Assembly (NCBI RefSeq): GCF_030704535.1 | Contig: NC_081823.1 | Span: 9,079,001-9,143,000, forward strand | Reading direction: 5' to 3' | Origin: Vitis vinifera | Lineage: Eukaryota > Streptophyta > Magnoliopsida > Vitales > Vitaceae | Length of the DNA: 64,000 nucleotides | Shown here: one piece after another, positions 1 to 11,556 of the stretch | Numbering within the stretch: position 1 is the stretch's first letter | Layout of the letters: the number at the start of each line of letters is the position of its first letter | Notes under the pieces: model-generated | What the model was told of the DNA's origin: nothing | Databases searched by the model: none | Seen by the model: the letters and a program-made list of their open reading frames with translations, nothing else | Translations under genes and position numbers: made by a program

Positions 1-50
1 TAAGCCCAAAATTTATGAAGGAGGGTGTTAACCTAGTGTCTAGCACACCA

Positions 51-156
51 TTTTTTAAAAAAAAAAAGGGTAAATTTTTGCCCTCTCTGGGCCTTGAACC
101 TAGAATCCTTCACAAAACCTCTCCAACTCATTACCATGTGAGCCAAGGGTTAAGGT
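51..156 (-). mobile_element. tRNA-derived SINE-like segment (copy 1)
   Basis: Read on the minus strand this tract has a box-A-like motif (TTGGCTCACATGG, 134-146) and a box-B-like motif (GGTTCAAGGCC, 90-100) about 35 bases apart, as in the tRNA-related head of a plant SINE. It is followed by GCAAAAATTTACC and a homopolymer. The same arrangement and the same AAAAATTTACC tail recur at 57536-57640. No target duplication could be defined. The same bases could alternatively be part of the LINE end region. Confidence 0.5.
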
Positions 157-979
157 GGTTAGTATGCATTTTGGGCCAAATCTTAATCAGGGCTAAGGGG
201 CTTCATCTCAAGTTCCATGTTAGTGGAAAAGGAGGACAGGATATGGAGGTGTCCCACCTGGTATTTGCATATGATACTATTATCCTCTATGATGCCACAA
301 AGGAGCAAATGGAATTACTTGAGTTGGACATTGATGTGGTTTGAAGTGATCTTAGATCTAAAGATAAATTTGGAGAAAAGTGAGTTGATTCCTATCAGGG
401 GGATTGCCAATGTGGAAGATCTAGATAGGGTTTTGGGATGTAGAGTGGGAAGTCTTCCCACCAAATATCTGGGCCTTCTCTTGCAAGCTTCTTTCAGATC
501 ATCTCCAGTTTACTATGAGGTAGAGGAAAGATTTTACAAAAGGCCTCCTATGTGAAAGAGACAATACCTTTCAAAGAGAGGAAGGGAAAGTCTTATAAAA
601 AAACACTCTCTCTAATTTATCAATTAACTTCATGTGTCTTTTTTTTTATTCCATGAAAGTTAGTAGAAAACTAAAAAAGATCAAAGGGATTTCCTTTTAA
701 GGGTGGGGATATTAAGAGCAAGCCACATTTGGTGAATTGGTCGACAATCTGAATGGAGAAGAGAAGTGGAGGCTTGTGTATTAAAAGAGTGTCTGTCCAT
801 CCTCAACAAAGCTTTGCTCAGCAAGTGGAGTTGGAGATTCGCTTGTGAGAGTAACTCTCTTTGGACACAGGTAATTTTAGGGGAGTATGAGTAGGATGAG
901 AGGAGATGGTGCTCTAAAGGAGAGAGAAAAGCACATAAGGTGGGCATGTGGAAGACCATCTAAAGTGGGTGGGAGGGTA

Positions 980-1780
980 TGTGTGACTAAATATAATTTT
1001 GCACAAAAGTCAAGCCAATGAAACTCCACCCAACAAGCAATAGTTTTGTAAGAATTAAGAAAAAACCTCAAAACCAATAATAGTACCACCATAATTATTA
1101 AAAACTTACAATACATGATATGATACAATGATATGATACATTTTTGTTTTATACGGATGAATATGTATCACCAATTTGCATTTTATTTATCATAATTATT
1201 AAAAACTTACTATATACAACACAGTAAAATGAAAAAATATATTTTTTTATGAAAATAGATATATATATTTTTTTTTTATTAGAAAAATGGATACATATTT
1301 TTTTTATTAGAAAAATAGATACATATTATCAGTTTATAGCTTAAGTGTATTTTAAGATACAAATAGGATAAACAATGTGATAAGCAATGCATAAACCTTT
1401 AACTACGTTTAATAGTTTCTAAGAAAAATCAAATTTGAATTTTTTTCTTATTTTTTTTGTAAAGGAATTATTATATTATTTGTTTAAATTGTTGGTTTAA
1501 GGTTGTTGAACATAAAAGGGGGAGGGGTAAAATGATCCTACATGACACAAACAAAATGTTGAATATTGGGAAATTGTCTTGAATGATTTGAATGTAGACA
1601 TTGAAAATAATGGTAACAATTGAATAAAAGTTTTTTATTTAATACATTATTTTTTCTTTCTTTGATATTTTTTTTTGTAGAGAGGGAATGCTTAAATATG
1701 GAAAGTTGAAACTTTGGAGATGACAAGTAAAGACATATATTTCAACAACACATATGTATGCATGGGTAGCAAATATGTGG
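980..1780. other. AT-rich stretch splitting the LINE
   Basis: This is very AT-rich sequence with T-runs and repeated TTTTTTATTAGAAAAATNGATACATAT-type words near 1270-1325. It has no readable LINE frame and no credible gene. It probably represents an insertion or decayed DNA inside the LINE. Confidence 0.4.
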
Positions 1781-2690
1781 GAGTAAGAGGAGGAGAAGGA
1801 TCATTAGAGCCCACACTTTCTTAGGCAGTTTCATGATTGAGATTTAGAGATAGGGGATGCCTTTTGCAAAAACCTCAAAAGCAAGTGGCTGATTCAGGAC
1901 TTTAAGGATAGGATGGTTTAATAAAATTCAAAGATCAAGAAATCGTCAATTAAAGTATTATACTCTTTTCTGGAACAAGGAGGTTCAAAGCCTTTCCTAG
2001 ATATAGTAATTTTGAACTCATGTATCCTAGGTTCAAGGGTGAGATTTTTTGCATGGGAAGCAACCTGAGGAAGAATATTGACTTTGGACCAGTTGAAGAG
2101 GAGAAGAGTGTCTTTAGGGAATGCACGTTATGTGTAAAAGGAAGAAAAATTTGTTGATCACATTCTTTTACATTGCATATCAATTGGAATCTGGTGACAA
2201 GTGATAGCTGATTTTTTTCTTTACTTGGGATTAGCTAGGTGAGATCTCCTCCTCTATAAGATAATAGTTGTTAAGTTGGAATCGACGCTCTTTCGGGAAG
2301 AGGTGTAAGAAAGCATAGTTGGCTGACCATTTGTGCCCTTTATTTGGACAATTTGGCAGGTGAGAAATTTGAAGGCTTTTGAAAGTGTGGAAATTTCGAA
2401 ACAATTGCTCAAACCCTATTCTATGTGCAGGTTTTTGGATTGTGTTAGGCATTGCATATGAGAGACATTTATGTCTATGTTGGATTTTGTTGATTGGTTA
2501 GGTTTGAAGTAGGAGTGGGAAAGATTTGGGATTTTCTTTTTCTACTTTTCCTTGGTACCCCTTGTATATCCCCCCTATATACTTTGGGGTGCCCTTGTTG
2601 TAATTCTTTTTGTATCACCTCTTTTTATACATTTTATATATACCTTGCACCTATCGAAAAAATAAAAAATAAAGAAAGAAAAAAAAAAGC

Positions 2691-3392
2691 AGCACATACA
2701 AACATACATGCCTAGCTACATTTTGGAACCAAAAAGCATAGCTAAAAATCCAAAAATAGGTTTTGTGATGAACCCTTGCATTAAGCTCATATTTCATTAA
2801 ATTGAACATTTCAAGACCCAAGTATTCAAACGTAATCATATGATATGATTTAACTCTTTAAATCATATTATCTTTCATAAAATTGGATATATATTACTCT
2901 ATACTTAGTGCTTCCAATATGTATATTTTTTCATATACATATGCATATTGTGTAAAAAACCATACTACACACGATACAGAAAATAGAAAATGATATACGA
3001 TATGATTCATGGGTTGACAACTATGAGGACAACATTGAGTCAACAAATATGAGAACAAGTTAAAGAAACAGTCAAAACACCAGATAAAGAGTGACATTAG
3101 TATATTATTCACTGATTGCTTCTTTCCATTTCCCGCATCTAACTAATATGTTTGGTTCGCTTTACCCAATCAGCATTGTACCCCTTCCACATTTTCCAAA
3201 AATGTAGCCAAACAAAAACAAAAAAGAAAGAAAAATTCCAGGGGCTACGTTACTATGGCTTCACAAGATAGCAAAATTTGTTGCATTCAGAATGAAAGCC
3301 AACTCTGCAATTTCAAGCACTACTGTTTCACCAAAACCTTCCTAAATTAGCACATATTAACGCAACCGTTCATCAGCAACAAAAGGACTAAC
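2691..3392. other. Non-coding stretch, probably intron of the EMC8 gene
   Basis: The sequence downstream of the third EMC8 exon lacks the expected remaining C-terminal codons of the family. I read it as intron that continues left through the LINE. Nothing else is recognisable. Confidence 0.4.
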
Positions 3393-4122
3393 CTGCATCA
3401 CAGGACTCCGGTCTTTCCCCTTGGGCAAAGATTCAAGCTTCTTGTTATCTAACTGAGAAGGCAAACAAAAAAAATTCTAATATAAATGAGAACCACAAAC
3501 AAACAGAAAATTCAGATACACCCAATCAACAAAAACCTACCAAAATCACCGCGGCCTGAGGGAAATACCGATAAATGTGATCTCCAATATTCTTGGCCAC
3601 GCTACTCAGCTCAGCATCATCGAACCTCTCATTCGCATGGAAATATCCCACAATTCCCATGTCTTGAGCCCCATAATACTCCTCTATCTGCTCCAATCAA
3701 GCATTCAAATACAACTTTTTTCCCAAGAAAAAGGAAGTCGAGCATAAACAAATAAATTTCCAGGGGGAAAAAAAGAATCCTTTATCAACAGGAATAGGGG
3801 AAAATTTTCAAAAAGGTGGAAGGCCAAGGAAAGTAATTGAAAAAAAATAAAATAGGAACAAGACTTGAATCCGAAAACCCTGGATGGAGGAGTGAGATTA
3901 GAGTACCTGAATAAGGGCGATTTCGAGAGGAGGAAGGAGGGTGATCTGGGAGTGGAAGAGAGGTACGGCGTCGGAAATTTGGAGGGTGTGGGAACCGTCG
4001 GTAGAGGTGACGAGGCGGCCGAGGAGGACGGCGTTGACGGCGGCGGTCTTGTGCTTGAGGGCGTGGAGGACGAGCTTGATGTAAGCGTTCTGGGCGATCT
4101 CGTATTTCAACTCGCCGCCCAT
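3393..4122 (-). CDS. EMC8: ER membrane protein complex subunit 8/9 homologue (partial, 5' part)
   Basis: Subunit of the ER membrane protein complex, which inserts transmembrane helices into the ER membrane; the family (UPF0172) has an MPN-like fold without metalloprotease activity. Three exons join in phase: 4122-3907 (72 codons), 3687-3541 (49) and 3452-3393 (20), all with GT/AG borders. The N-terminus MGGELKYEIAQNAYIKL and the following PLFHSQ, LLPPLEIAL, YYGAQDMGIVGYFHANE and LESLPKGKDRSPV are family hallmarks. The frame stays open upstream to 4278, but family comparison fixes the start at 4122. About 60 C-terminal residues are missing: no matching exon is visible between 3392 and the LINE, so the last exons probably lie left of the window behind an intron holding the LINE in antisense. 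Loss of the 3' end is the alternative. Confidence 0.85.
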
Positions 4123-4216
4123 GACTCGGTAATCTTTGCGACTCACCACTGCGCTGCAGGCTTTCCCACTACTAAATAGAATGCTCTTCTTGTTGTGACT
4201 TGTGAGCACACCTCCA

Positions 4217-4228
4217 AACGACGTCGTT
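4217..4228. promoter_or_regulatory. Palindromic ACGACGTCGT element upstream of EMC8
   Basis: The perfect palindrome AACGACGTCGTT lies 95 bases upstream of the EMC8 start codon. The same palindrome or near variants occur near the 5' ends of CCDC22 and CWC15 in this window. It contains an ACGT core typical of bZIP-type sites; a function here is inference. Confidence 0.4.
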
Positions 4229-4359
4229 CCAATTTTATAAGCTCGACCCCCAATACAAGGCCCATTTCCAAAGCCCACTTCGAAAGCCTATTTCCAAAAC
4301 CCACTTCGAAAGCCCATTTCATTTTCTCCCAATAGCTGAAACATTTGCCTTTTAGTATA

Positions 4360-4400
<41 letters not shown>
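4360..4400. repeat. (TA)n microsatellite
   Basis: About 18-20 uninterrupted TA dinucleotides upstream of the EMC8 gene. It is expected to be length-polymorphic. Confidence 0.9.
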
Positions 4401-4402
<2 letters not shown>

Positions 4403-6350
4403 TAGTATTCATATATTAGTTTATGTTTTAGTTCATTTTGAAAAAATATTTTTTAAATTTCTTTATTGTTATTAAAAAACTATTAATTTATATTTTTTGA
4501 AATCCATAATTTTTAATTTTATATCACTTTCATTTTTTAACTTCTCTAGGTTTTTTATTGTTTTAATTATTATATTACATATATTAAAATTATTTTAAAG
4601 GATAAATTAAAATATCAGTGAAATAAAATATAAAGATTAAATTAAAAATAAAATAAATATAAAAAAAAAATCAAAAAATAACACAGCAATTGGGAACTGC
4701 GATTATGCTTTTCATTTTTCATTTTTTCCCTTGTTTTTTTTATAAAATTTAGTTTTTAAAAAAAATGTGTTTTTTGCATATTTCCTTTTATTAAAAACAC
4801 AATACGTGGTTCTTAATAAAAGGGTTTTTTTTTTAATAAATAAATAGATAATATTATTATTTTATAAAAGTCAAAGGGCTAATAAAATTATAATTTTTTG
4901 GAAAAGAATTTCCTTTTTCCATAAAAAGAGTTGTTAATAAAATTGTAAAGAAATTAGGGTTTTAATTAAAATTCCAAAAGGAGATTTGTTGAACTTGGTT
5001 AGTAAATATTTTAAAAGAATTTATAAAGCTAATTAATATTTATTAATTTTTCTTGGGCTAATAACTCACCTAAGAAATAAAATTGAGTGATTAAATGAGA
5101 TAGGGCATTGGAGCAATTCAAGATATTAAATACATGAAGACATTTATAAACAAGTTATGATGGCTATAATATGGGATAGGATAAAAAATGGGATATTATA
5201 TCTTAACCAATATTTTGTTGGTGATGGAATAGGATATTTGATACGATATATTATCCACGTTTTTTATATCCCTTTTACATGGGATATGTTATCCCATGTA
5301 TCATAACTTTTTTTTTTTTTATATGCTCATTTTACAAAATAAAATTTTGTATTATAAATTAAATTTATAATTAAAAAAGAAAAACTAAAGAAATATTTAT
5401 AAAATAATATTAATATATAATATAAAAAAAATTATTTGTAAAGTTCAAATATTTTAATCATGAATATCGATAAACATACCAAAAATTTTATTTATTTTAA
5501 ATAAAAATATTTGAATATAATATAGAAAATAAAATATATTTTATATTATTTTTTATTTATTCCAAAAATTAAATATAAATATAATATAACACATTTCATT
5601 TAATATACTACGTTAAAATATTATATCCATAAAATATGTGGATAAAAAAATATGATATCCAAAAATATACATATCTTCAACTAAACATAATTTTATAATA
5701 TTTATAAGTATACACTAGTATCACTAAGAAAAGAGAGAAAACTATTTTTTGTGTTTAAATCCTCGAGTAAAGGTGTTTTCAAAAATATTTTAAAATATTT
5801 TCAAAGGAATCTTGAGTTTTAATCTAGATATGTTAATTTAATATTTTATTTAATTTGATGCACTTTTTATCATATTATTATTAGTTGTCAAATATTTTAT
5901 ATAAATTAATTATAAAATTAATTGATTAAAAAAGATAAAAAAATTTCAAATTTGTAAAACTAACATTTTCTGATTTTTAACTTAGAGAATAACCCATTTT
6001 TAACATAAATATCCTTTGTTATTTTCATTATGGATTAATTGATTAAAAAGAATAAAAAGATCCCAAATATGTAAAACTAACCACTCTCATTTTTGAACTC
6101 GAAGTATAATCCAATTTTGATATAAACATCCTTCAACACTTCCATTATTTACATGTATATTTAAAAAAAACAATTATTTTTGCAAAAAAACTGATAGACA
6201 TTTTTATCCCAAATGAGTATTTTTTTATGTTGAAAAAAATGAAGGATTAATTTTACGGGAATGATTTCATCCTTTTAATCTATTATCCCTTTCATTATTT
6301 ACATGCTAACAACAAAAGCCAAAGTGTTCTCATAGCAAAATGCTAATTGT
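4400..6350. other. AT-rich gene-free region
   Basis: No credible coding potential. 5160-5300 holds a weak inverted arrangement of GGGATA/TATCCC words (a possible worn MITE). The remainder is low-complexity AT-rich DNA. Confidence 0.5.
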
Positions 6351-6354
6351 ATTT

Positions 6355-6770
6355 TTGAAAACAAGTTGTTTTCTAAAATAAAAATAAGAATGCACTTATT
6401 TTCAAGAAAAATTCTCTATCCTTCGAAACAAAAGAAAATAAGAAAAACACACTTGACAATTAGAAACCGTTTCTTGTTTTTAACATGGGGTTTTCAAAAC
6501 ACATCATTAAATTATTTCTTGTTCACTTATTTTATGAAGATCATTTTAAAAAATAATTATACAATTAAATGATTAAAAATAATACATCATATATAAAATT
6601 TACTTTTAAAACATAATAAAAAAAATATTAAAAACTGGTTAAAATCATATTCAAGTTCACAAACAAGTTTTTTTGCTACAAAACATCAAAAACAATAAAA
6701 AAAAAAACAGTTTTCAGAAACTGCTTTTTAAAAGTGCTCGAAAAAACAGATGCCAAACATAGCCTAAAAA
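6355..6770. repeat. Possible decayed MITE-like element
   Basis: The right end reads CAGATGCCAAACATAGCC after an A-rich interior with repeated GTTTTC/GAAAAC words, a typical terminal motif of plant MITEs. The interior shares words, in reverse, with the repeats at 40417-40700 and 45312-45685 (for example ATAATTATACAA). Boundaries are approximate. Confidence 0.3.
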
Positions 6771-8083
6771 ATCAATTAATTTATTTTGGATTTACATTTT
6801 TGAGAAATAATGGTAACTTTGAGGCTACTGACAACTTGGCGAGTGAAAGATTCCAACTGATTTCCACAACTGCTTATAAGACATGTGATGCAAATAAGAA
6901 GCATTGTAGGCTAAAAATGTGGAACAGAACCAGGAATCTCCAATTAATATTTCAACAATCCACCCTCAGCATTTCCAGTATCATTTTATTTGCAATATCA
7001 ACATATAAAAAATGTTCATTACAAAACAGAGAGACTATGCCCAATTTCATGAATCTCCTGATAGCCGGAATAAAATGAAAAACTCACCAAATATAAAACC
7101 AAATACAAAAGGGATCATCACCGTTAGGTCTACATTGTCTTTACCCTGTGTGGCGGTGGACCGCAGAAACCAGTCAAGTCAGTTGGGTATCAATTCCCTA
7201 AAGAGAAACGAGGCTACAGTCCAGCAATATCCCATGCTTTACAGAGTGTTTCAAGCAAGCTTTTACAACTACCCCAACATAAACGGCTAAAACTTTAGGT
7301 TTCATGCCATTGTCGGCTACTTATAGCTAATTCTTACCAGACTATGACACTACATTTTCAGTTCTAAAAGGGGGGAAAAAAACCTGTAACACTTTTAATC
7401 TCTTGAATCAAAAACTAAATTATACTGTAATCTTTGTAGACTAACTGCAAGACCTTTTTTTTGATAGGTAGAAGCAAATAAATTAAAAGCTCCTAAAGTA
7501 TACACGATGTACAAGGCCAAAAAACAAACTGCAAGACTTAAGTGCCGAATGAAACAATGAGTGACGTCATATTTTGGGATGAAAATTTTACTAAAGCCTG
7601 TAAGTAATTGCAAATCTATGCCTGGTCAAATCAAGCTATGCCATAATAAAGAATTTTGTATCTAAGATTAAACTAAAAAGACCATATTTAGACCAATGTC
7701 AGAGTACTAGAGTAAAGATAACAAGCTAAAAGGAAACCACAAGAATAGTCTATCTAGAACAAACTAATGGCAAATGTAAGCAAACTCCAAAATAAGGTGC
7801 CATAGTCTACATATAGAAATTAGTCTAAAACATGACAACAAGCATAGACACCACATGCTATCGGAGCGATCTACCAAGTGTTGTCTAAGCCATACAGTAG
7901 AAAAGACAGTCTAATAAAACTCTTCAGATCTTTCAATGCTTCCCAATTGCAATAATGTGAGACACCTCTAGTCCTTGCAAGAAAGCACCTATCATTGCAA
8001 GAAGCATAGTGCAGGAAACTAGAGGATCCTGTGTGTAACTTCTATGGCAAAGCTTAAGCAACTGCATCAAAGTGCCTCTTTTT
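6771..8083. other. Downstream region of the RRM gene; no gene recognised
   Basis: Moderate-complexity sequence lying 3' of the minus-strand RRM gene; its 3'UTR probably occupies the right-hand part. Small open frames occur, such as 114 codons at 6734-7078 on plus, but none looks like a known protein. A LINE-tail-like motif (TTTTTTTTGATAGGTA) is at 7456-7471. Confidence 0.4.
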
Positions 8084-10930
8084 CTACCTTGCATAGGGAT
8101 GGTACCGACTACTGCCACTATAGCCTCCCCTTCCATACAGCCCACCTGCTCCGCCATAACTAGCTCCAGGACCAGAGTCATAACCACCACTGTAGCCTGA
8201 ACCGCCATAATTCCCATAGCCCTCACCCCCTCGGCCATATCCACCTAGACCACTTCCTCCATAACCCCCACTAAACCCGCCACCATAGGGTCCAAACCGA
8301 CTAGAATAACCAAGGGAAGATTCACCTCGGTAACCTCCTAAACTACTGCTGCCAAAACCCCCGTAACCACCGCCAAATTCACTGCCACTACTACCATACC
8401 CACCATATCCACCAAGCCTACCGCCAACACCTCCAGGAGTCCTATAGGGCCCAGGGCCAAACCCACTGTCAAAGCCCCCATATGAGCTGCCAAATCCACC
8501 AAAGCCATCACTGAAAGAACGAGCCCTAGAGTTGCTACCATATGCAGGCGCAGGTGGTGGGTTTGAGGCTTTCTTTGGTTCAGCTTTCTTGATCTCCACC
8601 TACAACACAGCAACTTAGTTAACCTAGATTCAGCTGCATGCAAACTACCATGATATCCCTTTCCTGAAAAGATCTATACCTGTAACAGTCTCCACCTAAA
8701 GATAAATATACTATCCACTAAAGAAATTATGCTGAATAAGATAAAACTAAAAGTGGACAAATGACAACCACTCTCATGTACATTATTGAGAAAAATATGA
8801 GAATGCAAAGCTGCAGGTTCCATGATGAAAAGGTTGTTGTTTATGTGTTGATTTCTTGGTGACCATTGAAATAAGCTCACCTGAGTACCCGCCATATCAA
8901 TCATATTTCCCTTGGATATCATTTCATCTACAACTTCCTCACTGTCAAATATTATAAATCCAAAGCCTCGAGACCGGTTGGTTTCATGATCACGTATAAT
9001 CTGGTGTTCCACAACTTTCCCATACTTCGAGAAAAAATTCTTGAATTCATCTGATCATTTCAACATGCAAAAGAATGAAAAATGCACTAAATTATAGAAT
9101 AAATGCAGCATTAAACCATTCATATAAGTCAACTAAATTCCCCCCAGAAGATCAATATGCATATCTATATATTAGATTATACCTTCAGTGACTGTTGATG
9201 GCACTCCACCAACAAAGATCTTCTTTGTTTTGAAATCCTTTGACTGTCCAGAGCCTTTTGGAATAGTTCTTTTAATTTCGACCTGCTCAAATTTCAGTTT
9301 TCAAGTCACATTCTGTATGTAAAATTTAACCAAGTTTTTAAATCCCCTTAGATTTTTGTATGTGTGCACATATATATAGGGAATATAGAAATGTCAAGAG
9401 ATTTAATGATGAGTCTTTGGAACTGCTTTGGAAAACTCATGGTTGCCAAGGCATCCTACTAGAGTAGAAATATTCCTCAACTCAGAGGAGTGAGAAAAAT
9501 AAGAAAATAAATAGACTCGTATGTTTGGTCTCCAAAATTCAGACTCTCACTCAATTAAGCTAAATTAAGATCTAGTTGAGAAGGAGTTTATGTTTTCAGT
9601 GTTTCGACATGACAATTCTAAGAAACAAGATGAGAATTTCTTTTCTTTTATCAGATCCCACAAAGCACAAGTTTATCATCTAAGAAAATGTTCAATTTTA
9701 ATAATATGAATATATCTGAGTCACTTCTTGCAAACCAGCTAATAAATCATTAAATACTACCATACTAAACTGATGATGACAATTTAAGACAGTGAAGGAA
9801 ATTACAAGGAAAACACCAAAGAAAATAACAACTGCAAAATATTTTTTACCTGCTTTCCATTAATGACATGGGTATCTTCAATAACCCTGTCAACAACTGA
9901 AGGATCAGCGTAGGTAATAAATCCAAAGCCCCTTGGCTGGCCCGTGTACCGATCTTTCATAATCACAGAGTCAGTTATGTCTCCATATTTCCCAAAGTGC
10001 TTATTAAATGTCGCTACAATTCAATCAACAAGACATTCAAAAGGAAAAGAAAGATTAGAAAGGCATGAAACCCAGTAAAACAATCACGACAGAATTTCAT
10101 ACTCACTAAGCCATTATCTCTGCATGTTCTAAGACTAGCCCATGAAATTTAACTATGTTGTAATTAATATAACCTCAAAGAAGAAGAAAAATAGTAACAG
10201 CATAAAATCTGGCAAAGCAAATAACCATGTCACCAAAAGCTAAGCCCAGTTGCTCCAATACATGCAATATCTGTCTTAATTAATGTCGTAAATTTTCATC
10301 AAATCATCATTTGGCTATGCAAGAAAATTAAAGAAACCAAAGGTAAATCGCCAAAGTAGCTTAAGAAGGAACCATTTATAAGTAATTTGAGCCTAGAACA
10401 AATTAATTTCGGGCAACTCAGAAAATAATATTTTCCCGTTTGCCTAGACAGATAATAACCCTCACAATATTTTCTGGAAAAAATTTACGCTAACCTTGCA
10501 CGTTAATTGTCTTTCAGATCAAATCATAATAAAAAACACCACAAAAATATAATTTAAACATTTTTACACGAGAAAAATTTTCCCTTGCTAGCAAACAGAT
10601 CCACAAGACAAAAGGGCTAAATAAAAGAAATCATGGGGAAGCAAAGGCAAACTCTCACCATAGGTCGTATCTTTCGCTAATCCTCCGATAAAAATCTTCC
10701 TGCGTTCGATTAAAGGGAACAAAATGTCAGAGGACATGAAAGAAATCAAAAGAAATCATTTACAAACAAATAAACACCAAGACGACAAAAGAGACAGGAT
10801 CTAAAAATTATTCTTCTCTCCCTGAGCTTTCTCAGCGACAGAAAGAAGGATATACAAGAGGAGAAGAGACGAACCCGGGACTCGCGCCATCGCCTGTATG
10901 AGGATTATCGCTTTTCGATTTCGAACCCAT
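8084..10930 (-). CDS. Two-RRM glycine-rich RNA-binding protein (plant hnRNP A/B-like)
   Basis: Predicted nuclear RNA-binding protein of the hnRNP A/B class. Six exons join in phase: 10930-10875, 10699-10659, 10013-9850, 9282-9183, 9050-8881 and 8599-8084, giving 348 aa. The start MGSKSKSDN is followed by RRM1 with RNP2 IFIGGL (21-26) and RNP1 RGFGFITY (60-67). RRM2 has RNP2 IFVGGV (109-114) and RNP1 RGFGFIIF (148-155). From about residue 178 the tail is rich in Gly, Tyr and Ser (GGYGG, SGGYGG repeats), an intrinsically disordered, prion-like type, and it ends SSRYHPYAR. It closely resembles Arabidopsis AT3G13224 and its relative HLP1 as I remember them. HLP1 influences alternative polyadenylation; that role here is inference. 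Length is close to AT3G13224. Confidence 0.9.
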
Positions 10931-11261
10931 GGACTCTTCTCGAGAAAACGATAAGAGATTTTCGGCGATTCAAGCTTGGATTTGATATGAGTTGAAAAAA
11001 TGGGGGAGATTTTCTATTAGGGTTTTGAGGCGAGTGAGGAAGGGGTTGCGTGTGGAGAATATAAAAGATGGGAGAACTCTGTGAAATGACACATTTCTAT
11101 CCATCTGATAAGGTAATTACGGCATTTACCCCCATCTGAAATGACCAATCTACCACTAACTTAAATTCTACTTGTCCAATCCTTTGTGGCTTTGTCACAT
11201 CTTTGGTTGATTACTGGGGAAGGAAATGATACGACATACGAGGCATTTTCCTCCTTTCCAT

Positions 11262-11556
11262 TTCAAATGTTTGGTTACCGGGAAAGTTGAGGAAGGAAAG
11301 AAAATAGAAGGAAAAGTCCTCCTCCTTACGCAACAGGGCTGAGGCATCGATCATTTCAAAGTCTCTTGATACGGTTCTAAGAAATAAAGATTTTTTCGTC
11401 ATATATTAAATAAATTTAAAATTTATAAATTTATGCTAATTTTAATCATATTATATTTTCTTTGATATGATTTATAGTGAAATCAAATATAAGAAAATCA
11501 ATTTTTTTAATATTTTTTTTTTTTAGTATTTTTCTTAGAGCCAAACATATTCTTAA
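11262..11556. mobile_element. MITE of the TATGTTTGGTTCC family (copy upstream of the RRM gene)
   Basis: The left end reads AAATGTTTGGTTACCGGGAA and the right end, on the opposite strand, GAATATGTTTGGCTCTAAGA. They form imperfect terminal inverted repeats around an AT-rich core. The ends resemble those at 28803-29132 and 37141-37469. It lies about 330 bases upstream of the RRM-protein start codon. Confidence 0.5.

Larger units (their letters stand above)
1..2690 (+). mobile_element. Degenerate L1-type LINE (RT C-terminal part and zf-RVT), interrupted
   Basis: A decayed non-LTR retrotransposon reads left to right. About 217-620 encodes the end of the reverse transcriptase palm and the following conserved stretch (INLEKSEL, LPTKYLGL). 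680-960 encodes the downstream tract typical of plant LINEs, recognisable in frame fragments as GG.C.K, LNKALL.KWSWRFA and LW.QVI. About 1960-2180 is a zf-RVT-like region with CTLCVKGRK. The 3' end is an A-rich tail at about 2655-2690 following a CACCTATC motif. Stops and frameshifts are frequent. The catalytic box at 264-275 reads FAYD rather than the usual FADD, so the copy is dead. About 980-1780 does not read as LINE and is probably a later AT-rich insertion. The left end lies outside the window. Confidence 0.8.

Noticed and set aside
51-156. A functional tRNA gene on the minus strand
   Set aside because: Only the promoter boxes resemble a tRNA; the sequence between and beyond them does not fold as one by eye.
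4123-4278. N-terminal extension of EMC8 in the open frame
   Set aside because: Family members begin at MGGELKYEIAQ; the extension also covers the palindromic promoter motif.
6734-7290. Protein-coding gene on the plus strand
   Set aside because: Two overlapping frames of ordinary length by chance, no recognisable domain, and a position downstream of the RRM gene.
7933-8643. Additional long frames on the minus strand around the glycine-rich exon
   Set aside because: Out-of-frame readings of the Gly/Tyr repeat codons of the RRM-protein last exon.
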